From assembly GCA_015680685.1 (NCBI GenBank), contig MNCI01001945.1, positions 7,023 through 40,325 on the forward strand: a DNA stretch of 33,303 nt. Direction: 5' to 3'. Origin of the DNA: Gnetum montanum. Lineage: Eukaryota; Streptophyta; Gnetopsida; Gnetales; Gnetaceae. The notes beneath the pieces are model-generated. The model ran no database searches. It was not told the DNA's origin and saw only the letters and a program-made list of their open reading frames with translations. The translations under genes and the position numbers were made by a program. Of this stretch, positions 18,585 through 30,018 are shown piece after piece; positions within the stretch are counted from its first letter, which is position 1; each line of letters starts with the position of its first letter.

Positions 18585-21396
18585 TCACACTATCCTTGGG
18601 GGTGATGGTTCTAATAGATCTTCTCCAGCCTTTGGCTCGTGCGTTGGTGGTGAAACAGATGTCAATAGCCCCGTAGTAGCTACAACCTCTAGAGACAGTT
18701 GGAAAGCCTCCAAGAGAGCCCTCATTTTCTCTTCTTTTCTTCTAGGGTCGTTCATTGTCGAGGCAGCTTCTCCAATGTGTGTTGGAACTAGAATTTTCCA
18801 AGGACAAGGCAGCGCCAAAATGAGTTCTTTCATATTGATAAACCAGGATGCAAACTGTTTGCGTTTGATATTGAACGCTTGGATTGATGATTGCAGTTGC
18901 TGGTAGTCACTCATTCTTTGAGCCAGGTCCTCCGCAATGGTATGTTGGCCTTCAAAGCTTGTATGGAGGACCTCAAGTTCCACGTTTGTTGTTGCTAGCT
19001 TTTATTTTGTCGCCTTGTACACCTGGAACTCACCCTTGTATAGAGAATACGAGGTGGCCACTTGTTTTTCTAACTCTGACTGTGGTCTCCCAACTATGAG
19101 CATAGCCAAGTTTGCATACTGAAGGTTGGCTAACTCCATGTATTCTGTCATTTCTTCAATTTGCAGCTCCTTTACAAAGATTTCTGCTTTGTTGTAGGTG
19201 TTCAATCCATCGAAGATGAATGGCCATACGTTGCCTCCTTCTTGGAGCTACTGGAGCACTTGGTTCATTTGGGCCTTGGCAACTTGAATGTGCTTCTCAT
19301 TCACCTCCTTTTGAAATCCCACTTGGTCCCTATAATTATTTTTTACTCTTTCAAACTTTAGGGCCTCATTTTTCCAAGTGAAAATTTCGATTGCAGACTT
19401 CTGTCGCAATGCCCAAACCTCCTCCATTGACAAATTCTGATTCTCAGCAGCCAACCTTCTCATATCTACATTCAAATTGGCTAGCTACTCCTACTTTTCG
19501 TGGATAAAATCTTTCATGTGTGCATTCTATGCACCAACATTGCGCAGGCAAAGAACTTTAGCGGTCAGTTGCACGTTCTCCTAGCAAACTGCTGCCAAGT
19601 CCTTTTCTAAATGATACGCTTGGACGTCTGCTATGGACTTGTCTAGGATCATCGTCTTTCTTTCATCCTCAGCAACCTAAAGTTTAATTTGAAGCTATTG
19701 AAAAGCTTCATCTCTGGTGATTTCGTGATCGAGGATGGCCAGATCGGCAAGCTGGGCTCTTAATTGGACAACCTCCGTTGCCAAGCGTTGAAAAGCAACT
19801 TGAGCGACCTTTAGTTGCCCCTCCGGAATAAGGCTCTTGCCCCTTGCTATTAGCAGCTCTAACTAGGTTGTAGTGATGTTGTTCGGAAGATCAAAGACAT
19901 TTGAAAGCGGTTGCTCGGTTCCTACCAGTCGGTCCAACATTTCTTCATGTTGGGCTGCATCCAACCTGCTACATGAAGTTCCAGCAGACACCTGTACATC
20001 TTGTAGCCCATGGATGTCTAGTACAGGTGCCACTGGTGCATTAAGAGTCATAGCAATGGTATCAGCAACCAATTCGGCCACAACTTCTTGTCCCTAGTGC
20101 TGCATCACTAGGACCATCGCCCCCTCACCATCCTCCAAGCGTACCGAGAAGGTAGGAGCATTCCCTGATATTTCAGGGAACAACTGATGGGTTGCGGTTG
20201 ATACAACTCAGATGCTTAGATATGTTCTGGTTGGAATGGGTCCTCGGGTGGCAAAAAATATTGGCCCTACCCTTTCAAACAAGTTGAATGATTGTGCTAC
20301 TTGCTCCAGGTGACTCATGGTAGGGTGATAAACCGAAGGATCATCTCCTCCACTAGTTCTACCAGATTGCCCTCGTTGATTCAAGAGGATTTCCCAGATC
20401 TCGTAAATGTATGTTGCTATTGTTTGCAAGCCCAGATACATTGTTTGCATAGGTGGTGGAGTTGGTTTCTACTCTTCCTCTATCTGCATGGTGGTAGGGA
20501 TTTTGTCTTTCATCATTTCCTGCCATGAGGCAATTGGGGTGCGTCGGATGATGTCATTAGAATATCATGCTATCCCTGCCCATTTGCATAACTTTTGGAT
20601 TAGGCAGGGAAAGGGGAGAGCTCATCTTCCATGTTCATTCTCTATGAACCTCTTTTCAATTTCTAAAAATAATAGTTGTGGAAGACTCATGGGAAATTTC
20701 CCACTCAAGGTGGCACACGCACGAGCGGAGAAGACAGTGATTTTGCTCGATCTTACCATTGGATTTAGATGGTAAGATGCTATCTTTGAATAGACTCTCT
20801 CCACTATGATCAAGGAGCCAAATTCCTTGTGCTCTACCCCGTAGCACCGTTGGATCCATTGCACCTTTACCTCTGGATCGGCCTACTTAGGAATTTCCAC
20901 CACATCTGCACCAGTTTCAGGCAACCCCAGAGCTTGTGTAATTTCTTCTAAAGATTAAGAGACATATATGTCCTTGATTCTTACTCTTGACCCTGGCTGC
21001 TAATTTGTCCAAAAGAGATATGTTTCTCCTAAGTACCACTCACCACTAGTTGTGATGATTGGTCACATCGGAAAGTGCTGCAATTGAAATCTCACATCTT
21101 CTGGAGCGTGCTCGAGGAATGGTCTAAAATTCAACTCTTGGAGGACCGTCTGTTGCACCTCGCATGGCATGATAGCATCAAGAAAGGCTTGGGTCAATGT
21201 GACCTCAAGCTGTGGTGCTATCCCAGGCATCTCATCCCCTAGCGATTGTATGTCAGGAATTTCCTCTTCAGGAATTTGGTGGATAGATTTCACGTCAGGT
21301 CATTCATAGAAGGGCCCAGTTGCATGGGAACCCTCTGCATACTTTGGCAGTTGCATTCCATGTCCCCTTTCTATAAGTGGATGCTTGTTCCTTGGT
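18585..21396 (-). pseudogene. Extra ~900-codon frame downstream of integrase, with a coiled-coil-like C-terminal half
   Basis: A single minus-strand frame runs from near 21390 to a stop at 18585. It is broken by about 19 in-frame stops but no frameshift was detected, so it was one long gene when the element was active. The first third (about 21300-20580) contains L-G-E-T-Y-L-F-W-T-N, C-Y-G-V-E-H-K-E-F-G-S-L and L-N-P-M-V-R-S-S-K-I-T-V-F-S-A-R. It resembles, at low confidence, the 'putative plant transposon protein' region of Athila-type extra frames. The later part (about 19860-18700) is rich in Leu, Glu, Lys, Gln and Ala with heptad-like spacing, suggesting a long coiled coil. No signal peptide or clear membrane span was recognised, so there is no support for an envelope-like role. 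Most stops sit where one transition from CAG, CAA or TGG would explain them. Function unknown. Confidence 0.7.
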
Positions 21397-22488
21397 TGTG
21401 ACAGTCCTTNGCCTAAAATGATCTGTATATACCTTTTCAGTTTGACCAAGTTATGTTAATGGCACAGGCACACCGTTAACTCTTCCAGAGTGTTAAGTTA
21501 GGGATTAGGGCCAAAAGTTTTATAATTAACAACTAACTAATTAATTACACAAGGGCACCACCCCCCCCCCCCACGACTAAGTCCATACCTCTAGATGCAA
21601 AAAAAGGGTAAGGACAGGTTGATGCGGACACGCGGTGGAATGTAGGTGTGTTGGGAAGGGTTAGGCAGAAAAAATGGCAAAAATTCCCCTCAATTTGGAC
21701 TCCAAATGATGAAAAATGAAGAAGTGCATTGGGGTATATATAGGGGTTGGGCACTGCATCGACGAGGCCATGTATACGCGACCGCGTATATGCAGTGGCT
21801 GTGTATACAGGGCCTCGTATACATAGCACTATTCACCCGAAGACTAGTATTGGCCAACCCAAAAAACACCTGAAATGAAAAATTTGGAAAGCCAAATTGC
21901 GGCGTTTGAAACGCAGAAAATGCCTGATCATGGCTAAAGATAAGAGAAAGGGATTGAAGCGTGAAAAATAGACAAAATTGGAGAACGGGAGTGAAAAAGA
22001 ACTCAAGAGAGGATGAAATCGAATGATGGGACACAAAAAACAATTAACCAAGAAATCCAAAGGATCAGAGGCTTAACAGGAAAAATCAAGAATATGCAGG
22101 TGGGTCCTCCCCATAGCAGGAAATAGCCGTATAGCCCCTACGTACCCTCAACATTGGGGTCCTTGGGCCTCGGTACTGATAATAGGTGTCACCAGTGAAG
22201 ACTACAAACCAAGAGAACTCGCCAAGGCATGAGAGACCAACAGAAAACACGACGAACCCACTAAACATAAAAAAAAGGGTAGTGAGGTGAGAATGGAGAG
22301 AAGTGGGAATGGAATGATAGGAGAGAATGGAAATTCCGAATGTCAATCACATGAAACCTAATGTGCAAGCATGGTTAAGTGACCTAGTAGAACCTTTCCT
22401 GAGATCAAACCCAAAACCATCCGCAAACAGTGACCTCACAATGTAGACGAAGTCTAAACCATCCCTAAAGAAACAAGAATGACTCACA
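21397..22488 (-). mobile_element. Nested LTR-like segment between integrase and the extra frame
   Basis: This segment interrupts the downstream coding region. On the plus strand it begins TGTGACAG and ends GACTCACA, matching inverted ends of the LTR kind. On the minus strand a TATA-like CTATATATACC (21735-21742) is preceded by an array of GTATAC-containing palindromes (21757-21828), the same arrangement as in the other minus-strand LTRs. It is therefore probably a solo LTR in the same orientation as its host. Flanking 5-mers (TTGGT and GGCGA) do not match, so insertion followed by LTR recombination is not proven, and the borders could be off by some bases. The segment contains an ambiguous base at 21410 and a C run near 21558, both possible assembly weak points. 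Confidence 0.5.
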
Positions 22489-23330
22489 GGCGATAGGTCG
22501 AGGTCGAGGTCACAGGCGGTGGATAGTGTTCGGAGTTCTACTTGGATTGGAATTGTTGGCAACTTACCGTACACTAACTCATAGGGAGAGTACCCAACAG
22601 GAAGTTTCTAGGTGGAGTGATAGGCCCATAGGGCATCGTTAAGCTTGGTACTCTAGTCCCTCCTATATTTGCTAATTTTCCTATTTGTAACTTCAGCCTG
22701 CCCATTAGCTTGGGGGTGATAAGGTGTTGTAAATTTGTGTATTACCCCTAAGCATTGCATGAGTTTTTGAAAAGTAACCCCCGTGAAGTGCATCCCATTG
22801 TCAAAAATGAGTGCACAAGGCACTCCAAACCTAGTAACGATTTGTTGTTGAACAAATCATGTGGCGGTGTTGGAAGAACAGTCAGATGGCTGACGCTTCT
22901 GCCCACTTTGTACAGTAGTCCACCGCCACGATGATATACGCCTTTTGGTTTGATAAGGGGGTGATGGGCCCCATGAAGTTGATACCCCAGATGTCAAAGG
23001 GCTCCAGTGATTGAATCCACTGTTGAGGTCCCTCCAATTGTGCCGACATCCCACCATCTCGTTGGCATCGTTCACAGGAGCGGGTGAACCATTGTGCATC
23101 TCTGAAGAGTGTAGTCCAATAATACCCTTCAAGTAGGATTTTAATGGTCATTCTATGTCTAGCATAGTGGCCACCACAAGGGCCCTCATGAGCATCTTGG
23201 AGGACGCGTAGTGTATCAGCATCAGGGACACACCATCGGACCAAGCTGTCTATGCACACCTCATATAGGTGGTCATTGATTTCAATGAAATGCTTAGCCT
23301 TATGAACAAAGTGCTATTTCTTCCAATGGT
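22489..23330 (-). pseudogene. Integrase region of the 11.9-kb element
   Basis: This covers the zinc-binding part, with His-His spacing in H-E-G-P-C-G-G-H and Cys pair C-E-R-C (about 23190-23050). It continues through the catalytic core and C-terminal block (D-A-L-W-A-Y, S-P-Y-E-L-V-Y-G-K). The second catalytic Asp (F-D-N-G, near 22800) and the Glu (G-Q-A-E-V-T-N-R) are present. The first is changed: G-I-N-F-M-G-P has Asn (codon at 22978-22980) where the family has Asp, a single G-to-A change. A frameshift near 22890 and several stops add to the loss. The frame would have continued into sequence now separated by the segment at 21397-22488. Confidence 0.85.
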
Positions 23331-23449
23331 TCCATTATTTTGGCAGCTCTTGTGTTGTAAGGTAGGTAAGGATGTGGTTGAACTAAGGAGATTCCTTGGG
23401 TGCTTGAGGATCAATGGCGCCTGTGAAGGGGAGTTCATCTGGAAATTGG

Positions 23450-24850
23450 TTGGATAAAGGCTCCTCCTCTTCTGCATCATCCCATCATAATCAAGACAAA
23501 TGGTCAACGACCACAATCTCAGACCCCTTTTTTTCTACCATGGTCAAATTGAACTCCTAAAGAATCACTAGCCACCGAATTATGCGGGGGCTCACCGTTG
23601 GTTTATTCATCAGGAACTGAATAGCACTATGGTCTGTGTGCACAAACACCTCGTATCTGAGCACATAGTGCTAGAATTTATCCAATGCAAACACCACCAC
23701 CATCAATTCCTTTTTGGTGGTGGTATAGTTCAGTTGTGAACCCACAATGCTACAGCTTGCATAGTGGATATAATACAGACATTTCTGATCATCACACTGT
23801 GTAAGCATGGCTATTAAAGCATAGTTGGAGGCATCCATCATAATGTGGAAGGATCTGGACCAATCAGGTGCCCGTAGAATCAGAGCTTCTATGAGTTTCT
23901 ACTTCAGCTCTTGGAATGCGGACTCGCATTCCCTAGTCCAGACAAATGAAGTGTTCTTTTTTGTAAGCTCTACCAATGGTCGGGCTATCTTTGAGAAGTG
24001 TTCAATGAAGCACCAGTAGTAACCAGTGTGTCCAAGGAATGACCGCACATCTTTGATAGTACTTGGTTGGTGGGTAATTCCTTGGATGACCTTGATCTTT
24101 TCAGGGTCTACACTAATCCCTATTGATGAAATGAGATGCCCCAACACTATGCCCCCTTGGACCATCAGATGGCTCTTTTGCCAATTGAGCTATAGATTGG
24201 TGTCTACAAACCTCTTTGAAACTTGCTCTAGGTAGTCCAAGGCTTGCTCGAACGTGGCACCATAGGTGGAGAAGTCATCCATGAAGACTTCTACACCATT
24301 GCCAATTTGTTGCTAAAAAATGCTCAAGACAAGGTGTTGGAATGTCGCAGGCACATTGCATAGCCAAATGGCATCTTATTATATGCAAAAGTCCCCCATG
24401 GACTCATGAAAGTAGTCTTGGCCTGGTCCTTAGGTGCGATTTGGATCTGATTATAACCACTATAACCATCCAAAAAACTATAATATTGGTGTCCTGCGAT
24501 TGTGTCCAACACTTGGTCCACAAATGGGAGTGGGAAGTGGTCCTTGAACGTTGCCATGTTGAGCAACCGGAAATTGATACAAACCCTCCACTTGCCATCT
24601 TTCTTGGGTATGATAACGAGTGAGCTAACTCATTCGCTATTGGCGATTGAATAGATGAATCTCACCTTAAGTAGTTGTTCAATTTCATCCTTTACTACTT
24701 GCTTCAACTTGTTATTCAACCGTCTTTGTGGCTATCACCGTGGCTTCATGGAAGGCTCAAGGTAGATCCGGTGCTGGTAGATCTTAGGATCAACGCTAGT
24801 CAGCTTAGGATAGGACCATGCGAATGCAGCAACCCATTTGTTTACCATCA
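23450..24850 (-). pseudogene. Reverse transcriptase and RNase H region of the 11.9-kb element
   Basis: The RT begins near F-A-W-S-Y-P (about 24830) and H-R-I-Y-L-E-P. It passes I-P-K-K-D-G-K-W-R-V-C-I, F-L-D-G-Y-S-G-Y-N-Q-I and M-P-F-G, and reaches the catalytic F-M-D-D motif (about 24271-24288), which is intact. A frameshift near 24345, right after M-P-F-G-Y-A-M, puts the second half in another frame. The thumb region (D-P-E-K-I-K-V-I) and the RNase H follow, with D-A-S-N-Y-A-L, K-K-E-L-M-V-V and H-T-D-H-S-A-I. Several stops occur. The motif order and spacing are those of plant Ty3/gypsy elements. Confidence 0.9.
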
Positions 24851-25289
24851 CAAGCAACTTCTATTTTTGTTCTGGAGCAAAGGCAGCATTGATAATTACC
24901 AACTTTCCATTTTGCATGAATACATATTCTAAGTGAGCCGGTAGGGATTTTAGTTCAAGGGGCTCTTGCTGGAAGCTCTTAGGGATCTCTAGCTTTCCCC
25001 AGTCATCAAAGTCATCAACGATGAAGGTCTATTGATGAATATCCTCCATCACATTCATGCTGTCAATGTAGGCTTGCATTAGCCCCTCAGATGGTTCCAT
25101 GCATATTGTGCTGCTAGCAGGATTAGCTATCAGCCACTGGGTGCCTTCTTGGTTAGTGGCTGCTGCGTACAGGCATTGTTGAATTAGAGATTCCTCGGTA
25201 CACTAACCGCATGCTTGAATGGATGTCCACTCAGCGAACCATAACTGTTGCACATAGTTGCACCCCGAGTCACTGTACACGATGCATGG

Positions 25290-25650
25290 AACTCTTTTCT
25301 TCTTGATCTTCCCAGAAGGATTTTCCTTTAAAATTTCCAGGGATAGATCTCGGAGTCCTAATCGTGCATCCACCGTGCTTAGCTAAGCTCTTCCCATGAT
25401 GATTGGGAAGTTCCCCTTACAGTTTTCAATGCGGATGACCAAGAAGTCAGTAGGGTAGGACCACCCACAGACGGTGGTCACAATTTCCTCCACCAGCCCC
25501 AAAGCAATGGTGATGGATTGATCTGCTAACTTGAGCTAGATGTTGCTTTTCTCTAGCGGGGGCAGGTTCCAATTATTGTACATGTCATAAGAGATTAAAT
25601 TAACCCCTGACCCTGAGTCTAGAAGAGCTTTGAACAGCTTGTTTCCAGCC
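25290..25650 (-). pseudogene. Aspartic protease region of the 11.9-kb element
   Basis: The active-site motif A-L-L-D-S-G-S-G-V-N-L (Asp codon at 25617-25619) begins a domain. It continues with L-A-D-Q-S-I-T-I, P-T-D-F-L-V-I and I-I-M-G-R-A, the usual order in Ty3/gypsy proteases of the Athila/Tat side. It is in the same frame as gag upstream and as the first half of RT downstream, so gag, protease and RT were one frame. Stops interrupt it near the middle and after the M-G-R motif. Confidence 0.85.
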
Positions 25651-28253
25651 ACCTGAAGATAGATTAGGGATCTTCCCAGATCTGTCAATTTCCAGGGAAG
25701 AGAACTTGTTTTGATCTAGTCGATCACGACATGTGTGAGCATGATCGTCTGGACGTTGGATTGCGGTGTAGCAAAAGGCTACTTGGGTGGTATGATGGTA
25801 GAGGCGTTGGTAGGTTTTGAGGCACTGGCCACAGGCGTAGGTGACGGTGTGTTCGGATTGTTGGGCCAGAAGAAAGAGCGTTTACGTGGCTTGGATTCTG
25901 GTCCACTCGTTCTAGGTGCTGGTTGTAAATTCATAGCCCTCATAGCACTTCGTTGTTGTGGTTGTGGTGGAATTTCTCCTTGCATGGATGGAGCAAGTGG
26001 CAACTGACAGGGATGATGTGGAGGAGTGGCAGAAGAAGGTGACAGAGGGTAGAAGAGGTGTGGATTTGTCCCCCTGGGTGATGGAGATGGATGTTTGAAA
26101 TATTCAGGGGAATGGTAGTAACTGGGAAAGTTCATGTGACTAGAAGACTCTCTTGGAGAGATAGGCTGCTAAACATAGTACCCATAAGGATATGGCTTCT
26201 TGTAAGGGTACTACTGCCTTAGAGGTGGCATACCCCACACTTCTGGTTGCTACCATTGTTGGAAATACTCGTACGGTTGTGGAGGTGTTCCACTTGGATA
26301 ATATCCTTGTTGTTGCTGGTGGAACCACCTGGGGTTACCTTGTGAATAAGGCAACCTTTGGGGCATCTACCTCTACGCCAAACGAGGGTTCAAGGAATAG
26401 ACCCCAGACTCTTGATGGTGAGACACCACAGGACAACATCCCTTAGGATGTTCATATTGGCATACGATGCATCCATCGTCCTCTTTGGTGTCAGAGTCTA
26501 TAACCTATTCTACTGCAGTAACTTTTCCCTTACCTTTTTGTTGGGTACGTTCAACTCCCTTCTTCCTGCACCGATCACGATCACTACCCTGCTCTTTGGA
26601 CTCTTCTGTAATTTTCAATACAATTTGGAATTTCTCATCCAAAGAGTCCCAAATTTTATCCACCTTTGTCAATATTTCAGATGAAAAATTTTGTAACGGT
26701 AAAGTCTTCTGGTTTATCGCTGCTTCCAGTGGTGACTCTTCATCCTCATCACAAAATTAGACCTCCCTTTTCCTAAGGGAAGGGTCCCGGTTGAATTCTT
26801 CAACACTCTCCTGTTTTTTGAGTTCTTCTTCCTCTTTGGTCACCTGATCATAAAGGCACTGCAACTGATGGACCCTTAGGTCCGACAGTCTTCCCTTGGC
26901 GTACACACCAAGGGGCTTTCTCATTTCAAAACGAAGCCCATCTATAATGTGGCGAAGCTATGCCCACTGAGAATAACCATGATTAGGGCACCAATACAAT
27001 AGTGAGTAATACCTGCTCATGGTGGCATCTAAGGGTTCACGATTCCCTTGTTTCCAACCTTGGATTTGCTATCTCATATTTTCCACTCGAGAGTACATTT
27101 GATATTTGTCATTAAAGATTTCAAGCATCGTACTCCATCTTCTAACTGATTCTGGCTCTAAGGATTGGTACCAACTTTTAGCTTATTTGATGAGTGTTCA
27201 GGTAAATAGCTTCAACCATTACCAATCGTTATTAATATTTTGCAAGGTGCAGGCATCATGGAAGGCCTACAAGTGGGTCTGTGGATCACAGTTGTATCCC
27301 CCTTAAAATTTGGGGATGTTATTCATGTCAACACACTTGATCCGAATATCCTTCATATGCCTGCTTGGGATGTGAACTGCCTCTGCAATGTGGAGCATGC
27401 TTCGAGTAGCTAACAAAGGCTCATCTGAATCATAGTCCTGATGGGGACTATGACATTTGCAATGATTTATGCTACCACTTCTTTCATGCTGGCAAGGGCC
27501 ACGCGATTGGTGGTGTGCTCCCTCACATTTCCTCGCTCGAACCTGCTTACCACTATCCTTTCTCTCCAACCTTCCCTTGTGACGCTCAGAGCCTGAGTTG
27601 GAGGAAGGTGAAGGAGAGGGGAAGGACAGAGAAGAAGGAGAGGCATCGCCACTGCTTCGGCATCGATCTCCCCATCTACCCTGGTGATGGCCACGGTCAT
27701 CTCCTCCAGCTTTGCTTTGTGATCCACCATCCCATTGAGGATCATGGTCACTTGGAGGTTGGTTCTGGATGACTGATTGGAGGATCTGCAGCCCCAGGTG
27801 AAGTTTGGTTGAATGAGTATCATGAAAAACTGGATCTCCATCATCTTGCAACCCTTGCAAGAATAAGGGGTTACTGAAGTATTTCCCCTTCTGTTGTTCA
27901 TATCTCTCAGCCTGCTGTTGATCTCTTGTCCATTGAGCTTTTGTGGGACAATAGTCTCGGAGGTTATGGTCCTCCATGACATACTTCGCCACTCGGTCCT
28001 GGATGCCCATTCTCCCCAGATTGTGGTACAGCATCGTAGGAGTTGCTCAGTTGGGCGGTACAAAGATGCTACCCTCCATGTCCAGCCATCGAAGATGTTC
28101 ATCCTGATGTAGGATGAATGTGAAATTAGGGACATATTCATCAGGATGTTTATATACCACCCGACATTCTTGTGGCATCGGTGGTTCAAATGCATCTCTC
28201 CTATGAGAAGACATGTTGGACATTAGATGGTCCATATTATCGGTGTACCTCAA
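25651..28253 (-). pseudogene. Gag region with proline-rich linker, 11.9-kb element
   Basis: It starts at an ATG at 28253, about 130 bases after the 5' LTR. A hydrophilic N-terminal part follows, with a Ser- and charge-rich block (about 27700-27420). The gag core is next: D-P-Q-T-H-L, W-Y-Q-S-L-E-P-E-S, F-N-D-K-Y-Q and R-E-P-L-D-A-T-M (about 27270-27000). A Cys/His knuckle-like C-I-V-C-Q-Y-E-H-P-K-G-C-C lies near 26450. A Pro-, Gln- and Ser-rich linker (26330-25780) leads to the protease. About a dozen stops break the frame, for example at 28047 and 27303, but no frameshift was noticed across gag. The long Pro-rich linker is larger than in compact gag proteins. Confidence 0.8.
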
Positions 28254-28362
28254 TTACTTAACTAAAATTCGCCTAGTGTCCGGAGATATTTCTATCCTAG
28301 GTCCAATCCAACGAATTAAATGATAATTTCACTAAAGTCAGATGACACATGTAAGACTAACA

Positions 28363-28381
28363 GTCCCCAACAATGGTGCCA
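28363..28381 (-). other. Primer-binding site, tRNA-Asp type, diverged
   Basis: On the minus strand TGGCACCATTGTTGGGGA follows the 5' LTR after one or two bases. It differs from the site at 573-591 by C/T and G/A changes, consistent with decay of a tRNA-Asp-type primer site. Confidence 0.8.
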
Positions 28382-28382
28382 A

Positions 28383-29339
28383 TGATGAGTGGCTAGATAT
28401 CCCTACGCCCAACCATACGAATCACGAGAGTTGATGCACGACTCGGTCGATATCCGTAGACTGTAACCACTTAACATACACCAGACTTCTAGCCCGTGAA
28501 ACCTTGGGTTATAATGGTCATTGTCATCCTAATCTCACTTGTGCGGTTCTATTACGTTGGTTAAGTGAGACTAAGGCTAATGATTTTTATATCTTTTTAA
28601 TTATATTTTGGCGACTAATTGTGGTATTGAAAGTAAAGGATAAACTATTATCTAATGTCTAATTATCCTAGTTTATGTTCTAACTACTCCTAGCATAAGT
28701 ATCTGGTCCCATCTTCCAAGCACATTCTGAGCATTTCCTAACATTGCTGGGTTACCAGATGTTAAGCATCACTGGGTTTATCAAGTGTTTGGATTACATT
28801 CGAGATGGTCGTACCTATATCTTTAACAAACTACGAATGAACCATAATGATTGAAATTATAATAATAAAAACATTAATAATCAACAAATAACTAATAAAT
28901 CATAACATATTTAAACTATTAGATCAACAAGTAATTAATAAAGCATAAACATTTTAAACTATTAAATGCATGAAACAACTAAGTCCAAATGCTGCAAGGA
29001 TTGCATGAACAGTTCATCTTTATTGCCGTCACGCCAATGAGCTCAGATACATCAATGCTCGAATAAAGATCCGATTGCTTTTCATACACCTGCTGCGGGA
29101 ACTTGGAAAATATTCTATCTCTTGTTGGAGAAAACTGCAAGAGCTTCGCTCTCACTATTCAAAAGATGTCCAAATGAGACGGAAGGCCCTCATATTTATA
29201 GATCTTGGAAAGGGGGCTGCATAAACGGGGCCACGTCAACGTAGGGTGGCTATGTCGACGGGCTCGTGTTGACACGGCCATGTATATGTGGCCCCGTATA
29301 CACGGCCCAGTCGACGCATTGACTTTTGACACTTCATCA
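28383..29339 (-). repeat. 5' LTR (right) of the 11.9-kb element
   Basis: 957 bp, TGATGAGTGGC to ACTTCATCA on the plus strand. The TATA-like motif on the minus strand lies at 29190-29201. The adjoining palindrome-rich array (29216-29325) keeps GTCGAC and GTATAC words but differs in detail from the partner LTR. It lies next to the primer site, so it is the 5' LTR. Confidence 0.92.
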
Positions 29340-30018
29340 ACCTCATTGCCTTCATCTCATCATAGCCTTATCTCATTATCACAAGCACTCTTTGGTATGA
29401 CTTGACATGACTGGATCAAGTGCGAAGAGGGGACATCAATGGTGGACCTGTAGTGGTGTTTTATATTCTTTGTTAGTGCTTCTCAAGTTAATCCTCTAGA
29501 CACCAACAAAGAGGGACCAATGAAATACCACTAAATTTGCATGTTATAACATTTTTAACCACATCCCATGAAACCTAAGGTAAAAATTCATTGTAAATGT
29601 GAAGATTGTAACCCATGAGGGGCAATCTCACATATTTCATACTTTTGGGACTGAAAATGCCTCATAAATAGTCAAAGCCTCATTCCCCAAGTGAAAGAAA
29701 ATTACCTAGTATCTATATTTGGGCTTTGGTGAGTCAAAAATGCCTTTTGGGATGCCAAAAATGGCAATTTGATGGGTTTTATGCATGGCTATACACTTTT
29801 CTACACTAGAAACACTTGTAAGGGGTAGATCTCACCTACCCTTAGTGTGGAAGGGTGTGTGTCACCTACTCCTAGCATGGAGGGGCAAATCCTAGCATGG
29901 AAGGGTAAGGAATTCACAATGCCCAACATGGAGGATGGTTTGACCTTCTTCCCCAACATCAAAGGTCCATCTTACCAACATTGATGCACTCTTCCCCAAC
30001 GTAGAAGCCACATTGATG
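29340..30018. other. No gene seen; degenerate short repeats
   Basis: From about 29820 to 29990 the phrases CCTAGCATGGAAGGG and CCCAACATGGAGG recur several times with variation. The first five bases (ACCTC) are the right-hand target duplication of the 11.9-kb element. No coding frame was supported. Confidence 0.5.

Larger units (their letters stand above)
17394..29339 (-). mobile_element. Nearly complete Ty3/gypsy (Athila/Tat-like) LTR retrotransposon, 11.9 kb, inactive
   Basis: The element is bounded by TGATGA...TCATCA LTRs of 943 and 957 bp. It is flanked by ACCTT on the left and ACCTC on the right, a target duplication with one mismatch. Reading on the minus strand, the order is LTR, tRNA-Asp-type primer site, gag, protease, RT, RNase H, integrase, a nested LTR-like segment, an extra long frame, polypurine tract, LTR. 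This order with integrase after RNase H defines Ty3/gypsy. The tRNA-Asp primer, L-L-D-S-G protease, and large size with extra 3' coding sequence fit the non-chromovirus Athila/Tat side; no chromodomain was seen. Hand comparison of the first ~470 bp of the LTRs gave about 40 differences (8-9%), many of them C/T or G/A. Numerous in-frame stops and at least two frameshifts (near 24345 and 22890) show that it is dead. Confidence 0.92.

Noticed and set aside
18562-20775. Plus-strand open frames of 60-122 codons opposite the extra frame.
   Set aside because: They are antisense to a longer minus-strand frame that stays in phase over 2.8 kb, so they are probably by-products of its composition.
18585-21396. 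Reading the extra frame as an envelope-like gene.
   Set aside because: No signal peptide or transmembrane segment was seen, and the coiled-coil-like composition extends over too much of the protein.
25735-28112. Plus-strand open frames opposite gag, and alternative minus-strand frames of 118-242 codons.
   Set aside because: The gag core, knuckle and protease motifs all fall in one minus-strand frame; the others are shadows of it.
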